Shown: piece by piece, positions 13,001-23,300 of the stretch
Position numbering within the stretch: position 1 is the stretch's first letter
Layout of the letters: each line of letters opens with the position of its first letter
Source of the DNA: Hemileia vastatrix
Taxonomy: Eukaryota; Basidiomycota; Pucciniomycetes; Pucciniales; Zaghouaniaceae
Assembly: GCA_030280995.1 (NCBI GenBank)
Contig: JASXTE010000019.1
Span: forward strand, 10,251,501 to 10,315,500
Direction: 5' to 3'
DNA length: 64,000 nucleotides
Made by a program: the position numbers and the translations under genes
The notes under the pieces: generated by a model
Seen by the model: the letters and a program-made list of their open reading frames with translations, nothing else
The model's database searches: none
Told to the model about the DNA's origin: nothing

Positions 13001-13179
13001 GAGGAGAAGTCTTTTTTATGGTAATCTTTTTTAATAGGGCATCTTTTTCCTCTATACTCATCTTCTCTGCCTGGGGGTATGACTGACCCTCCATGGTTAT
13101 GTCCTGGATAGTTTTTGTTAGCTTTATACCTGGTATTATAAGCAGGCTTTTCACTTAAACTTTCCTGAGGAGCACTCAT
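12493..13179 (-). CDS. G2 accessory basic protein (228 aa), unknown function
   Basis: The first ~58 codons (MSAPQESLSEKPAYNTRYKA...) match the start of the G3 frame at 49,783. The remaining ~170 codons lie in the G2-specific 608-bp insertion and are strongly basic: lysine- and arginine-rich runs such as KRKHYSLQK and RPLKRKAVDKLKHAIKKAK, with several His and Cys. The duplicate copy at 30,914-31,600 keeps the frame open with only a few changes. No family is recognised. It could be a real accessory product, or chance reading through an intron-like insertion; I cannot tell. Confidence 0.4.
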   Translation of the reverse strand: MSAPQESLSEKPAYNTRYKANKNYPGHNHGGSVIPPGREDEYRGKRCPIKKDYHKKDFSSVNITASLSYIHTASQTTEGSKGSNINNHKDELTLQPTQIQEIQHHKQHLLKKIENIINKKVKVIRWHGRIKRKHYSLQKAVRDCNGKRKENKCVNYLHFRIAMRGERPLKRKAVDKLKHAIKKAKGDNITIVNPVVPHYYLKLICHKSNVLSHQHRYLIVKTHIKGEV

Positions 13180-13690
13180 ATTGATAATAATGACAATATA
13201 TCACGTCTACAGAAATTAAAACCTCCATGTAATTAGTAGACAAAAAGTATTAGCAATGTTATTACTAATAAAAAAAGAACTGGAGCTTACCCTGAATTTA
13301 TATCTTTATTTATGGTAATAAAATATAAGAAAAATTCGAAAAAATCTGTTAAAAATATAATAATAAGTTTAACTAGACCTTTATAAGGGTGAATAATTAG
13401 CTTACCAAGCTTTAATTAAATACCAATTTAATTGGGTGTTATATTGGTGTCCAAATACCAAGTGAAATTAAGTTTATAGTGGGTACAGTTACTACTGTAA
13501 ATACCTAATTTTTATGATAAAAAATTAGTAAAATTATTATAAGGGTTCTTTTCCAAAATAACTGAGCTATAATGACCCACTAATATTCAGAAGACCCAAA
13601 TATTTGGTTTTTTTTGAGCTATACTAAGTAAAAATCACATCCTAAGGCTTATACTAAAAAATCAATAATTATCAAGGAAAGACCCCCTAT

Positions 13691-14866
13691 TGTCAGTATA
13701 TCTAGTATATAAGTATGATATAAAAATGTTTATTTATAATCCTACTACTTATTGATGAATGATTTAGTGATTAAAACTCAGGGGAAGACTAATAAAATAG
13801 TTATACTCAAATAAAACTCACAATACTTGGATTTAAATGCGTGCTTAGTGGTGGAAAATAGATAAATAGAATATAGTTATAGCTTATATAATGATAATAT
13901 CAACTTATAAAGGCTTTATAATATATTTCTAAATGTCAATAATTGTATTGAAGTGTTTTTATTGATTCTTAGTAAATAATTGATGATGAATAACCGTCAA
14001 AATCCCTCCTTACTTATACCCAAATCCCCTGGAGTGCACAGACCTTCAATCCAGAAGATGTCACTGCTATCCCTGGCAATTACAGAATTGTGAGTGACCA
14101 TAACCTCCCCATGGCGTCGACTTCAATCAGATTCAACACCCAGACCTCCAGTAAGGACCCTCCATCACAATTAATGATGACACAGACCCAAAACATAATT
14201 AGGAAATCCAGATAAAAGTGGATACCATAAAGAAATAGGTAAAATAAGTAATTCAAAAGAGATAAAATGAAACCCAAAGCAAATAAAGAAACAAATAAAA
14301 TTTCCAAGCCCTAATAACATCCCCAAGCATCTGCATTAACCCAGCAATGACCTCCCAACCCATAAATCTGTGAATATCCATCCAAGGAAGCAGATTAAGT
14401 TGTCCATACTTAGTGTATGCGCCTGAAATAAATGTCCATGCTTCTTTAGGCATTGTGAATCCACTTATTACTTCCATATGACCTAAAATAAGCAGAAAAA
14501 CAAATTTTTTAGGCTATTAAGAGGCTAAAACCCACTTATAGACCTAAATATACATAATATACTGCATATTTCACTGAATATGAGATTTATGTATACATAT
14601 AAGCTTATGTATGTCAATAATTACTTCATATCACTTAAGATAAGTATATTATGACTCCATTAACACCTTAATAAGTATTATTAGTCGTTGGATAAGCTAT
14701 TTAAACTACTATAAGTTAAATAATAGTGTAATAATTATATATATATGTATTATAATCATATATATAATTATTTTAACCTTATTTTTAAGATATAAGCTTA
14801 ATGTAACTAAGGTTATCTTATTCTAAGTATAAGAAATACTCAGTCCTAGGGATATCTAGGCTGACA
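13691..14866 (-). repeat. G2 5' LTR
   Basis: 1,176 bp, TGTCAG...CTGACA. As the minus-strand 5' LTR it should hold the promoter. Just inside (13,676-13,690, minus strand) is a GGGGGTC stretch equivalent to the primer-binding region of G3, with its first bases changed. 13,180-13,675 between LTR and first frame is AT-rich leader without a recognised gene. Confidence 0.95.
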
Positions 14867-15198
14867 GTGTGTCTTCTCTTGCCTTGTACTTCATACTTTC
14901 TGCCTTCAGTTCTTTGATGTGACTGGACAGATTGTTTACTTGTTGAGTTAGTGGTATCTTTTTTATTTTTATACCTTTGAGTGGATTGTCCTGATTTATT
15001 AGAGGTTTTACTTCTTTCATAGGTATTTGGTGAGGGGGGTTTGACACTTCTCCTGCCATTTCCACATCCTAAAGGTTTCTTGTTAGCTGAATAATTTTTG
15101 TTAGTTAATTTAGAAGAACCTACAGATTCAGTGTCAACATCCACTTCAATCTCATCCACATGTAAGTTATCCATGCTGTTAGCCAAACTACTAGACAT
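14818..15198 (-). pseudogene. G1 Gag-region N-terminus, truncated by G2 LTR
   Basis: 126 codons start MSSSLANSMDNLHVDEIEVD, are Ser/Lys/Asn-rich, and end in about 17 codons belonging to the G2 LTR. In a second frame (14,856-15,065, no ATG) lies IKIKKIPLTQQVNNLSSHIK, the counterpart of the G3 coiled-coil frame ITIKKTSPPLQDQLSHLAK. The rest of the G1 gag resumes at 5,403, so this is the other half of the interrupted element. The copy at 33,240-33,608 is nearly the same. Confidence 0.7.
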
Positions 15199-17172
15199 TT
15201 AAATTGTGAAAAAAGAATCAAAATTATTTTAATGATTTAATTTGTTATTTCAAAATAAAATATAATTTATTGAAGTTTTAACAAAACAAAAAAAATGTAA
15301 AATTTTTATCAAAAATCAATTAATTTAATAAAAAATGTAATACAAATAAATGTAATTACAATTGTTTCTTAAGAAATAAAAATAATTAAAATGGGACCAA
15401 CCAACAAAGGTTTTATAAGTCAACCACAATAATTTAATACCAAGAATAATATATTGGCAATATTGGGACTAAGTACTGAGAACTATTATGGTCAACCAAT
15501 AAACAAAAAATATTTAATAAAATTAATTTAATAATTTATTGAAAATTAATTGTCTTCAAGGATTGAGAGTCTTACTCTATTATGGTCAACTAGGAAAAAT
15601 AAATAAAAAATAGAAAAAAATAATGAACATTTACACTCAGTGAATCAGCAGTTAAGCCACAAACACTGTTATTGCAGTAAAAATATAATAATATGAGTGA
15701 GAGGTGCAAAGGTGAACTTACTACAATGATCGTGAAATCACTTCAAAAAAATATATGAATTAATTTAATATAAACCTAAAGATCAAACCCAAGTTTGAAA
15801 AATGGTCTTGGAAAAAAATTTCTTTTTTGATTTGGGTGGTCTGTGTGCTATGTCGTTTGTCAAAAGTATCAAATTCGTCGTTGTCATTTGGAAAGGTGCC
15901 CAATTATTGGACGGTCATCTAGAAGAAGGAGAAAAAGAAGATGAAATGGAGAGGAGGAAAAAGGTAATATAAAGGGAATTGAATAAAACATTAAAGTGAT
16001 ATAATTATTTTAAAAGAGAGGCAACAAGTAGACTATAGGGACTTTATACAACGGTGAGGTTTAATAAATTTAAATATAATTATTTAATAAGTAGTTATTT
16101 TCAATGCGCGGCAAACAGTTGTTATTATTATTAGACTTAAGGAAACCTTGGATTACTTATTTACTTTTTAAATTAGATTAATAATTCTAATAAAAATATA
16201 ATAAACGTAATATAGTTGAGAATGAAATTGAGTTGAGTGTAAATAATGATGCAGCTACAGGGGATAATCAAAATCCTTTTATAGGCAAAGGACCCTCTGA
16301 AGCGTCACAATATAGTAATTAAAAAAGAGTAAAAAACTGAAACAAGAAATTAAAAGAATAGAACTAAACATAGAGATTGAGAGAAAAACATGAGACAATA
16401 AACTAAACTCGTGAGTAAGTAACCAATTTTCCCACCATAAGTTCCCAAAACACTTAATTAAAATAATTAGTAACCAATTAAGTATGAAACATGAGAACAG
16501 TGAGTAAAATAATCCAAAACAGACATTATAGTGACATGTAAAGGGTTTAATTAAAACAAATAGAATTATTTTCACACCAAAAATCCATGTAATCAATTCA
16601 ATCCAGTATAAAGCAATTTTAATTAATTGTTTTGACTATGTAATTAATTCAATAACTAGTTTAAATGAAACATATATTAAATTTAATGATATTTATAATT
16701 AAAAGTGAGGATTTTAATACTATGTTATTAAATAAGTGTTATAATTTATTTAATAATTTTTCTGACACAATTAAGGGTCAAAAAAGCGCCCAATATTATT
16801 GTTTAATAATATATGAAGAGTTTTATTTAATATATAAATTTAATTAATTAATTTAATTACATTGTAAGTCAATTTTACACATATAATTATAATATATGTT
16901 TGTAATTAATTAATTATTAATTGATATGTATTAAATACATAAAAATGTGCCATAATTTGTAGAATATAAAATATATTATGCTTAATTTAAATGTATAAAT
17001 AATTTATATAACAATAAAATTAATATAACACTTATATTTAATAAAATACTTATATAATTTTATTATTCAATAAAATATTAATTTACATACTAAAATGCAT
17101 ATTTTATGCCCTCTTTCAGGTCCAATAAATTAAAATATCATTTACTGGGCTCCTGGTATAGCCTGGCTGACA
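15199..17172 (-). repeat. Probable G1 leader and 5' LTR, AT-rich, left boundary unclear
   Basis: About 2 kb of AT-rich DNA without a convincing gene lies upstream (minus sense) of the G1 N-terminus. Its right end, GGCTGACA at 17,165-17,172, resembles the CTGACA terminus of the G2/G3 LTRs, so the LTR probably starts there. The partner LTR is outside the window, so the inner boundary and primer site could not be fixed. The same stretch recurs at 33,609-35,590. Confidence 0.5.
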
Positions 17173-17207
17173 ATAGGTTTTATACTAGAAATCTATTTAG
17201 AGTGTGT

Positions 17208-17964
17208 GGAAGGGTATCATTGTCACTTTTATGCATACTTTTTATTTTTGCCTCATCTTCATCTTTCATTTGTTCAACCATCATCTGACCAATACACTTG
17301 ATGATGGTACTGCTTTTATTCTTTACCTTCTTCTCTTTCATTTTGTAAGCTCCTTTTTTATTAATTGTAAAACTGACTGATTTGAAGGCTCATGAAAATT
17401 ATGTTTAATTTTTGCCCTCATGGATCAACTTCAACTTTTTCTAGGTCTGCTGAATAGCTTCCCACACCCAAATGGACACCATGAATTCAAAGAAGTGATG
17501 TACTTAAAAAAAACCCCCCCAAGTATCAAAGCATTATGTGCTCCCCTCACCCCATCGCCACATTAATTTTGTCAATTCTTTGTCCCTTGAAAAGTGCTGA
17601 AACATCACCAAATTTGCACTGGGAAGATGCATATAGTGGATTCCCTGCCATTTACACCAAACTTTCTTAAATTCCTTCATCTCAAGTTTATTTCTTTTCC
17701 AACATTCTTTCTTTGAATTTGAGATAATCAAGAAGGGACTATCTAATGGTGAAGGTATGGCCTCTCTCACCTCACTGGTTTTCAAGTGGCAAAAACGTCA
17801 TTTTCCAAAGGCAATTAATATAAAATAAAATATCTTTTTTTTTAAAATTTGTTGGTGGGTAATGAGTCAGGGTGGTCTATTTGACCAGAATACAAATTTT
17901 GATGTCATTTTAAATTTTCTTGTGAGAGCTATGTTAAGTTGAAATGTGACGATGATACCCTTCC
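17208..17964. mobile_element. 757-bp element with 19-bp terminal inverted repeats
   Basis: GGAAGGGTATCATTGTCAC at 17,208-17,226 is matched by its reverse complement at 17,946-17,964 with one mismatch. It is duplicated at 35,626-36,380. No clear target duplication flanks it. It contains minus-strand open stretches (17,184-17,342 and 17,534-17,785), so it may be the remnant of a DNA transposon or a captured gene fragment. Confidence 0.55.
17534..17785 (-). CDS. Hypothetical 83-codon stretch in the TIR element
   Basis: No family is recognised. The stretch is charged, with KKECWKRNKLEMKEFKKVWC, and has only a TTG at its upstream end, so it is more likely an internal exon than a whole gene. A GTGAGG at 17,545-17,550 and TTCAG at 17,450-17,454 (minus strand) could form a 101-nt intron leading to a short end before TGA at 17,418-17,420. 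The duplicate at 35,950-36,201 differs by one residue, which reflects recent duplication and not selection. Confidence 0.25.
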   Translation of the reverse strand: MKTSEVREAIPSPLDSPFLIISNSKKECWKRNKLEMKEFKKVWCKWQGIHYMHLPSANLVMFQHFSRDKELTKLMWRWGEGST

Positions 17965-18020
17965 GTCCACTGTACATATTGATTCATCACTAAGCATAGC
18001 CTCAACTACACATAACAATT

Positions 18021-19065
18021 GTGATATGCTGTAGAGCAGGAAAAAATAGGCTGTCAAGAGAGTGCATTTCAAATCTTTTACATTTCTCAAAAATTTTTGA
18101 CAGGAGTAAATCAATGGATACCATGCCGTCATTTCCAATACGTCTGACTTCTTCACTGAATTTATCTCCCTTTTCTGTTTCTAATTCTACACTTGTTTTT
18201 TTTTTTGAATAGTTTTCAAGAGAGCCAAAAAAGTTTTGAAGAATGTAAGTTTTTATTGTTGAAACACGGGCTTTTTAGGAGACTCATTTCAGCTTTGACT
18301 GTCCTTAATCCCCTTTTTTCTTTTTTTGGCTTGGTCTCATATGCTGTAGAACACACTGTGCACCAAGTAAGATTTTCCTGATGGTGATATTCATGCGCAA
18401 GTTGGCAATATTGTAGGAAGTGACATAAGGACAGAAAAATATGTGTAACATATGTTCGAAAAAATATGGGTGAGAAAAATAAGTGCAAGAAAAATATCTT
18501 TTGGCCATGGAAAATTTTGGTTTTTAATTTATCTTTCTCAAAAAATGATTTTATTTTTATTTAATGTTTTTCCTATTTTTTTACAATTTTTTTTTTTTTG
18601 AAAAAAAAAAAAAATCTCATGGTTGAAAATGATTTTTTTACACTTACTTTTCTCGCACTTATTTTTCTTGCACTTACTTTTCTTACATTTATTTTTCTGA
18701 CCTTATGTCCCTCCCTAAAATATCCCCAACTCGCGTATGGATATCCCCATCAGGGAAACTTACTTGGTGCGTAGTGACAGGGAAAAAAAAGGCTGTCCAG
18801 GGAGTAGCTTTCAAATCTTTTACATTTCTCAAAACTTTTTGACAGGAGTAAATCAATGGATATCATGGTTTCGTTTCCAATAAATCTGACTTCTCCATTG
18901 AATTTTTTCCCCTTTCAAGTTTCCAATTATACATTTGCCTATTTCGATAAGGTTTCAAGGGATCCGAAAAAGTTTTGAAGAATGTATGTTTTTTATTGCT
19001 GAAACTCGGGCCTTTTAAAAGACCCATTTCAGTTTTGACTGTCCTTAATCCTCTTTTTTGTTATT
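18021..19065. repeat. Two tandem ~320-bp repeats (A, A'), second one split by a MITE
   Basis: A spans about 18,021-18,336 and A' about 18,337-19,065. They share the order ATATGCTGTAGA, GGCTGTC, TTTTACATTTCTCAAA, GACAGGAGTAAATCAATGGA, AAAAAGTTTTGAAGAATGTA, TTTGACTGTCCTTAATC. They are roughly 80 percent alike by eye. A' contains the 423-bp hairpin at 18,354-18,776. A degraded open stretch on either strand is not convincing as a gene. The pair recurs at about 36,437-37,487. Confidence 0.75.
18354..18776. mobile_element. 423-bp foldback MITE, CACTG...CAGTG-like ends, ACA target duplication
   Basis: Arms of about 150 bp are inverted copies (CACTGTGCACCAAGTAAG at the left, complement of CTTACTTGGTGCGTAGTG at the right). 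The centre is a T13/A14 run at about 18,586-18,614, with four 15-bp units of the CTTACTTTTCTYGCA type. ACA flanks both sides, and the unoccupied site is visible in tandem repeat A (GCA). CACT-type ends with a 3-bp duplication suggest a CACTA-like MITE. Confidence 0.7.
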
Positions 19066-19197
19066 TGATTATATAAAATATATAACCATGATTAATCATC
19101 AACTAAAATTTGCTATTTTATTTTTCTCATTCATAGTTAAATCTCAGTCTACCCTTCTCATTTCCCAATCCAAAGTTTGACTTCTTAATTCAACAAA
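19066..19197 (+). promoter_or_regulatory. Upstream region of SSP1a
   Basis: A TATA-like TATAAAATATATAA lies at 19,072-19,085, about 115 bp before the ATG. The last 80 bp (ATAGTTAAATCTCAG..., CCAATCCAAAGTTTGAC) match the region before SSP2 (40,538-40,614) and more weakly that before SSP3. The context at the start codon is AACAAAATGA. Function is inferred from position and conservation. Confidence 0.45.
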
Positions 19198-19575
19198 ATG
19201 ATCGCGTTCAAGTCACATCTCTACTTTTTAAAAAGTATATTCTTTTTAATTTCTTTAATTTTGATTTATCTCAAAACTACCGTTTCAGAGCCTAGAATAT
19301 TACCATTTAATATATCATTGGGAGAGGCTTCTGAATTTACACCCTTAATTGTCAAATACCATCAGTTGTCTGAAGACCCATGTAAAGCAAAATTTTCAGC
19401 TAAACTTAAAGACTCTCAAGAGAAGATGTGGCTTAAAATAGGGACTTCTAGAAATGAATTTCTCTCTTATTTACACCTCGAAAATGAGAAGTGGGTTGAA
19501 CTAGAAGTGGATCTTAACCAGGGAGATCATATGAATAATTTACATGTGAAGGAAGAATACATTCCAAAACTGTAA
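19198..19575 (+). CDS. SSP1a: small secreted protein, first exon or whole gene (125 aa)
   Basis: An N-terminal signal peptide of about 30 residues (basic start, then hydrophobic IFFLISLILIYLK) leads to a mature part of about 95 residues with no known domain. Paralogs are SSP1b (37,618), SSP2 (40,615) and SSP3 (43,787). Shared traits are SHLYFLK in the signal region, a YH followed by Asp-Pro or His-Pro, MWL, and GDHMNNLHV near the end. The stop overlaps GTAAGT (CTGTAAGTG), the place where SSP2 has a splice donor, so the true protein may continue. Copia C1 inserted 80 bp downstream cuts off any later exon. A secreted candidate effector is a reasonable guess for a plant-associated fungus, but function is unknown. 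Confidence 0.7.
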   Translation: MIAFKSHLYFLKSIFFLISLILIYLKTTVSEPRILPFNISLGEASEFTPLIVKYHQLSEDPCKAKFSAKLKDSQEKMWLKIGTSRNEFLSYLHLENEKWVELEVDLNQGDHMNNLHVKEEYIPKL

Positions 19576-19655
19576 GTGACTTTTGAATTGTGCAGTTTTT
19601 CTAAAATCTGACAGATTCCTATTTCTTTCATCAAAAGTCTGATAGCAAGCAACTT

Positions 19656-20301
19656 GTGAGAATATATAGCTTCTCTAATATTCTGTTTTCTTCTAATTTA
19701 GTACGTTTCTATACAATGTGTTATTTCTACATATACGTGATTTCTGTATTTCCATTTTAGTCCTTTTATGTCCCTGTTTTAGATCACTTTTCTCATGTCA
19801 TTGTGCTATACAATCTTATTCTAATAATATCTTTGGGCGTTAGTACCTACTTAAATAGAGAGCTGATGTCTGTTGTGTTTTCTTCATCTCTGTTATTTGC
19901 GCTCAAAAATATTCTTTACCTTTATAGGTTTGTTTTGTTATAGCTCATTTGATTAGGACATAGATTAATTTTCCTCCTGTCATGATCTCAGGTATTTTCG
20001 CAGAGATCATTCATCAGGAGAGTTTTGGGGCTGTTTACTAATAGGGCGGGTGTTTAATTTATTAAAGGTTTATTACTACTATTGCAATATGATCTCTGTT
20101 ATTTGCGCTCAAAAATATTCTTTACCTTTATAGGTATTTTTTCAGAGATCATTCATCAGGAGAGTTTCGGGGCTGTTTACTAATAGGGCGGGTGTTTAAT
20201 TTATTAAAGGTATTTTCGCAGAGATCATTCATCAGGAGAGTTTCGGGGCTGTTTACTAATAGGGCGGGTGTTTAATTTATTAAAGATTTGGAATCTTTCA
20301 G
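19656..20301 (+). repeat. C1 5' LTR (646 bp) with three 76-bp units
   Basis: Begins GTGAGAATA and ends TTTCAG. It contains a 76-bp unit three times (19,992-20,067; 20,134-20,209; 20,210-20,285), the last two head to tail. The 3' LTR has only two, which accounts exactly for the 76-bp length difference. Otherwise only about five substitutions separate the LTRs. Confidence 0.93.
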
Positions 20302-20315
20302 GTTATGGGCCCAGG
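20301..20315 (+). other. C1 primer-binding site for an initiator tRNA-Met half molecule
   Basis: GGTTATGGGCCCAGG directly follows the 5' LTR. It is complementary to the anticodon-stem region of eukaryotic initiator tRNA-Met (CTGGGCCCATAACC), the internal priming used by Drosophila copia and its relatives. C2 has the same motif with one change at 27,298-27,312. Confidence 0.85.
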
Positions 20316-20325
20316 CCTTCAGTGA

Positions 20326-23300
20326 ATGTCAACAAGCAATATCTCTGATCTACCATCACCAGTTGCTACAGATTCCTCTTCAGACTATTCAACCGCTACT
20401 GCCCGACGTTACTCTTCATCCTCTTTAATAATGGAAAATACTGAAAATACCAATGACGCAAATCGAAACATTCCCATTCTTTCCTCTGATAATTTTCATG
20501 AATGGCGTATTAGAATGCTTGCTCATCTCACCCGTCATAAACTTAAAAATTTAGTGTTAGGAAAGGAGCCCCAACCTTCTGAAGACGCTTCGCAAGCATC
20601 AAAAGATGATTTTCAATCAAAAGTTGACAAAGCGACTCATATCATTATATCAAAAATTGATGCGGGTAATTTGGCTGCCTTTGTTACTGAAGAAGACATG
20701 GAAAAACCTTGGTCTATTTGGTCTAAACTTAGTGCTCAGTATGCCGCAGATGATGCTTCAAATAGAGCATCAATCTTCACTCGCTATCATGATGTTAAAT
20801 GTCATGACAAAGGCCTTAAAACTTTTGTTAACGAATTGAGAACTCGTATCAATGAGCTTGGAGCCGTTGGAGTTTCCGTTGAAGGTGAACTTGAAGCACA
20901 TCGAATTCTACGACTCCTTCCTGATTCCTATCAAACGCATAAAGCTCTAATCCTACATTCCTCCGAGGTCACTCATCAAAACCTTTCTGTGCACAACCTA
21001 CTATCGCGCCTTGCCAGATTGGCTATTGAAATTGAATCTGATTCTGCTGAAAACTCCGCCTCAGCCCTCGTTTCTAATGCCAAAAACTCCGAAAAACCTA
21101 AGTGGCCCGTTTGTCGTAATGGCAAACATAATCCTAAAACTAAGCACAGCGAGGAAAATTGTTTTGAACTTCATCCCGAAAAAAGAAAATCTCGTGCTAT
21201 TAGTCAAAACTCTGCCACATCAACTGAAGCTGAGATTCACGCCAACATTAGCTATGGACCAACTAAAATCTTCAAAGCGTCCTCAAGTAATATTTCTCTT
21301 GGAAATCTCATCATCTTTGACAGTGGCGCTACTTTCCATATGTTTCGACACCGTAGGAACTTTAAAAATTATCAATTTTGGCGAAAACCAATTAAACTCG
21401 GCAATGGATCAATAATTTATAGCCAAGGGATTGGTTCAGTTGACGTAGTTACTCCGAGAGAAGTCATAACTTTGACTAGATGTCTTCACGTCCCATCAAT
21501 TAATCAAAACCTCATTGGAATTGGGCCCTTCATTGCCCAGGGCTGTAGTCAAGTTACCAATCCGGACGGCACAGTCTCAATTCTCAAAGATCATGAAATC
21601 ATTCTTGATGGAAAATGGGATGCACGAGAAGGACTTATCGTTCTTAATGCTAAGCTCGGTAAGTCTTTCAGTGTTCCTCTTAAATCTTTTCTTTCATCTA
21701 ATTCAAAAACTCTTTGGCACAGTAGGTTAGGACACACGAACGATGTTTATCTGGGAAAACTTAAAAATATCCTGGGTTTTGATTTAATCAATGATCTAAG
21801 TGTGTGTGAACCCTGCATAGGTGCCAAACATCATAGTCTTCCATTTTCCGGTAAAATTCCCAGAGGGACACGATTTCTTGAATATCTGCATTGTGATTTA
21901 AGTGGCAAAATCACCCCACCTTCCAAAGGGGGTTCACTTTATTATTTTAAAATCACCGACTCATTTACATCCTATCGATTTGTATTTATTATTGAAAAGA
22001 AATCTGATACTTTTCATACATTTTTGAAATTTAAAACGCAAATTGAAAACTCTTCTCAATCTAAAATTGCTAACTTAGTCTGTGATAATGGTACTGAGTT
22101 TATCAATAAGCATTTTCATGATTTGAGCATTAAGGATGGATTCAAAATTATAACAACGTCACCTTATACTCCTCAGCAAAACCCCATTGCAGAACGAGGA
22201 AATCGCATTACAACAGAAATGGCCAAAGCCCTACTTTTTCATGCAAAAATGCCCAAAGAATTCTGGGGAGAGGCTGTAAACACGGCTGTCTACATTGAAA
22301 ATCGTTTACCGTGCGCCTCTATTGATTTTATTACGCCGTACGAAAAGAGATTTGATAAATTGCCAAAGCTTTCACACATGCGAACCTTTGGGTGTGCAGC
22401 CTATGCATTAATTGATAAAAAGTTAAGAAAAGGGAAATTTGCGCCTAATTCCATTAAATGTTGTTTTCTGGGTTATTCAGAAGACACTACTTCCTATCGT
22501 CTCTTACGGCTTGACAACAACCAAATATTCTACTCACACAGTGTTGTCTTTGACGAAGCAACATTCCCACTTTCTAAACATTCAGAAAACCAAATTCAAT
22601 TGGTTGACATGTTCACTGAATCTTTTGACGAGCAGATCATGCCAGATTCAGCGTCTAATTTACCACTATCTTCAGCCTCAGATAGTCCTCCTGACAATTT
22701 TGAAAGCATTGATGAAGTTTCCGATAATGATCAGTCAAAAAAGGTTGAGAATCGCTTTTGGGAATATAAACTTACTTCGGATAAAGCTATTCAAGATATT
22801 AATTCCAATATAGATCCTAAAAATATTATTGAGGGATCACGAACACGTCAGAAAAGATATCTAAATTCAGCCACCTCGATTCATCAATATCTCTGTTCTA
22901 CTTCCGCGTTATTGTCACATTCAGAACATGATTTCACTTCAAACTCTGTCTTCTCTGATCCACTCACCTACTACAAGGCGATTGACCGGGAAGATGGAGA
23001 TAATTGGATGGAAGCCATTAAGAAGGAACTCAATATGATCGATGAACAAAAAGTTTGGGAAGTAGTTGAAAAACCAAAAGATGCCCCTTCTATTGGTTCA
23101 ATCTGGGTCTTCAAAATAAAAAGAGATGCAGATGGAAATATCAACAAATATAAAGCAAGACTGTGTGCACGTGGTTGTTCCCAAAAGGCAGGTATCAATT
23201 ATTTTAAAACATTTGCTCCCACAGGAAGAGTGACTAAACTACGCGTATTGATGAGTATTGCAAATAGTGAGGACTGGGATTTCGTGCAAATGGACGTCAA

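Larger units (their letters stand above)
5409..14866 (-). mobile_element. G2: complete Ty3/Gypsy chromovirus, inserted in G1
   Basis: Two 1,176-bp LTRs (5,409-6,584 and 13,691-14,866) begin TGTCAG and end CTGACA. They are flanked by GTGTG on both sides, a perfect 5-bp target duplication. Internal order on the minus strand is accessory frame, gag, protease, RT-RNase H, integrase, chromodomain. The coding part is broken by at least four frameshifts and several stops, so the copy cannot make a polyprotein. It is longer than its relative G3 by a 608-bp insertion at 12,393-13,000. Confidence 0.95.

Noticed and set aside
15199..17172. Exact G1 LTR borders and primer site
   Set aside because: Only one end has an LTR-like terminus and the partner LTR is outside the window; several TGTCA candidates could not be separated.
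18216..18508. Minus-strand frames of 67-90 codons near SSP1a
   Set aside because: They span tandem repeat A and the MITE arm, and the paralogous repeat A' does not keep them open.
19992..20285. 76-bp direct repeats as a CRISPR-like array
   Set aside because: Eukaryotic LTR context, units adjacent without spacers, explained as LTR internal repeats.
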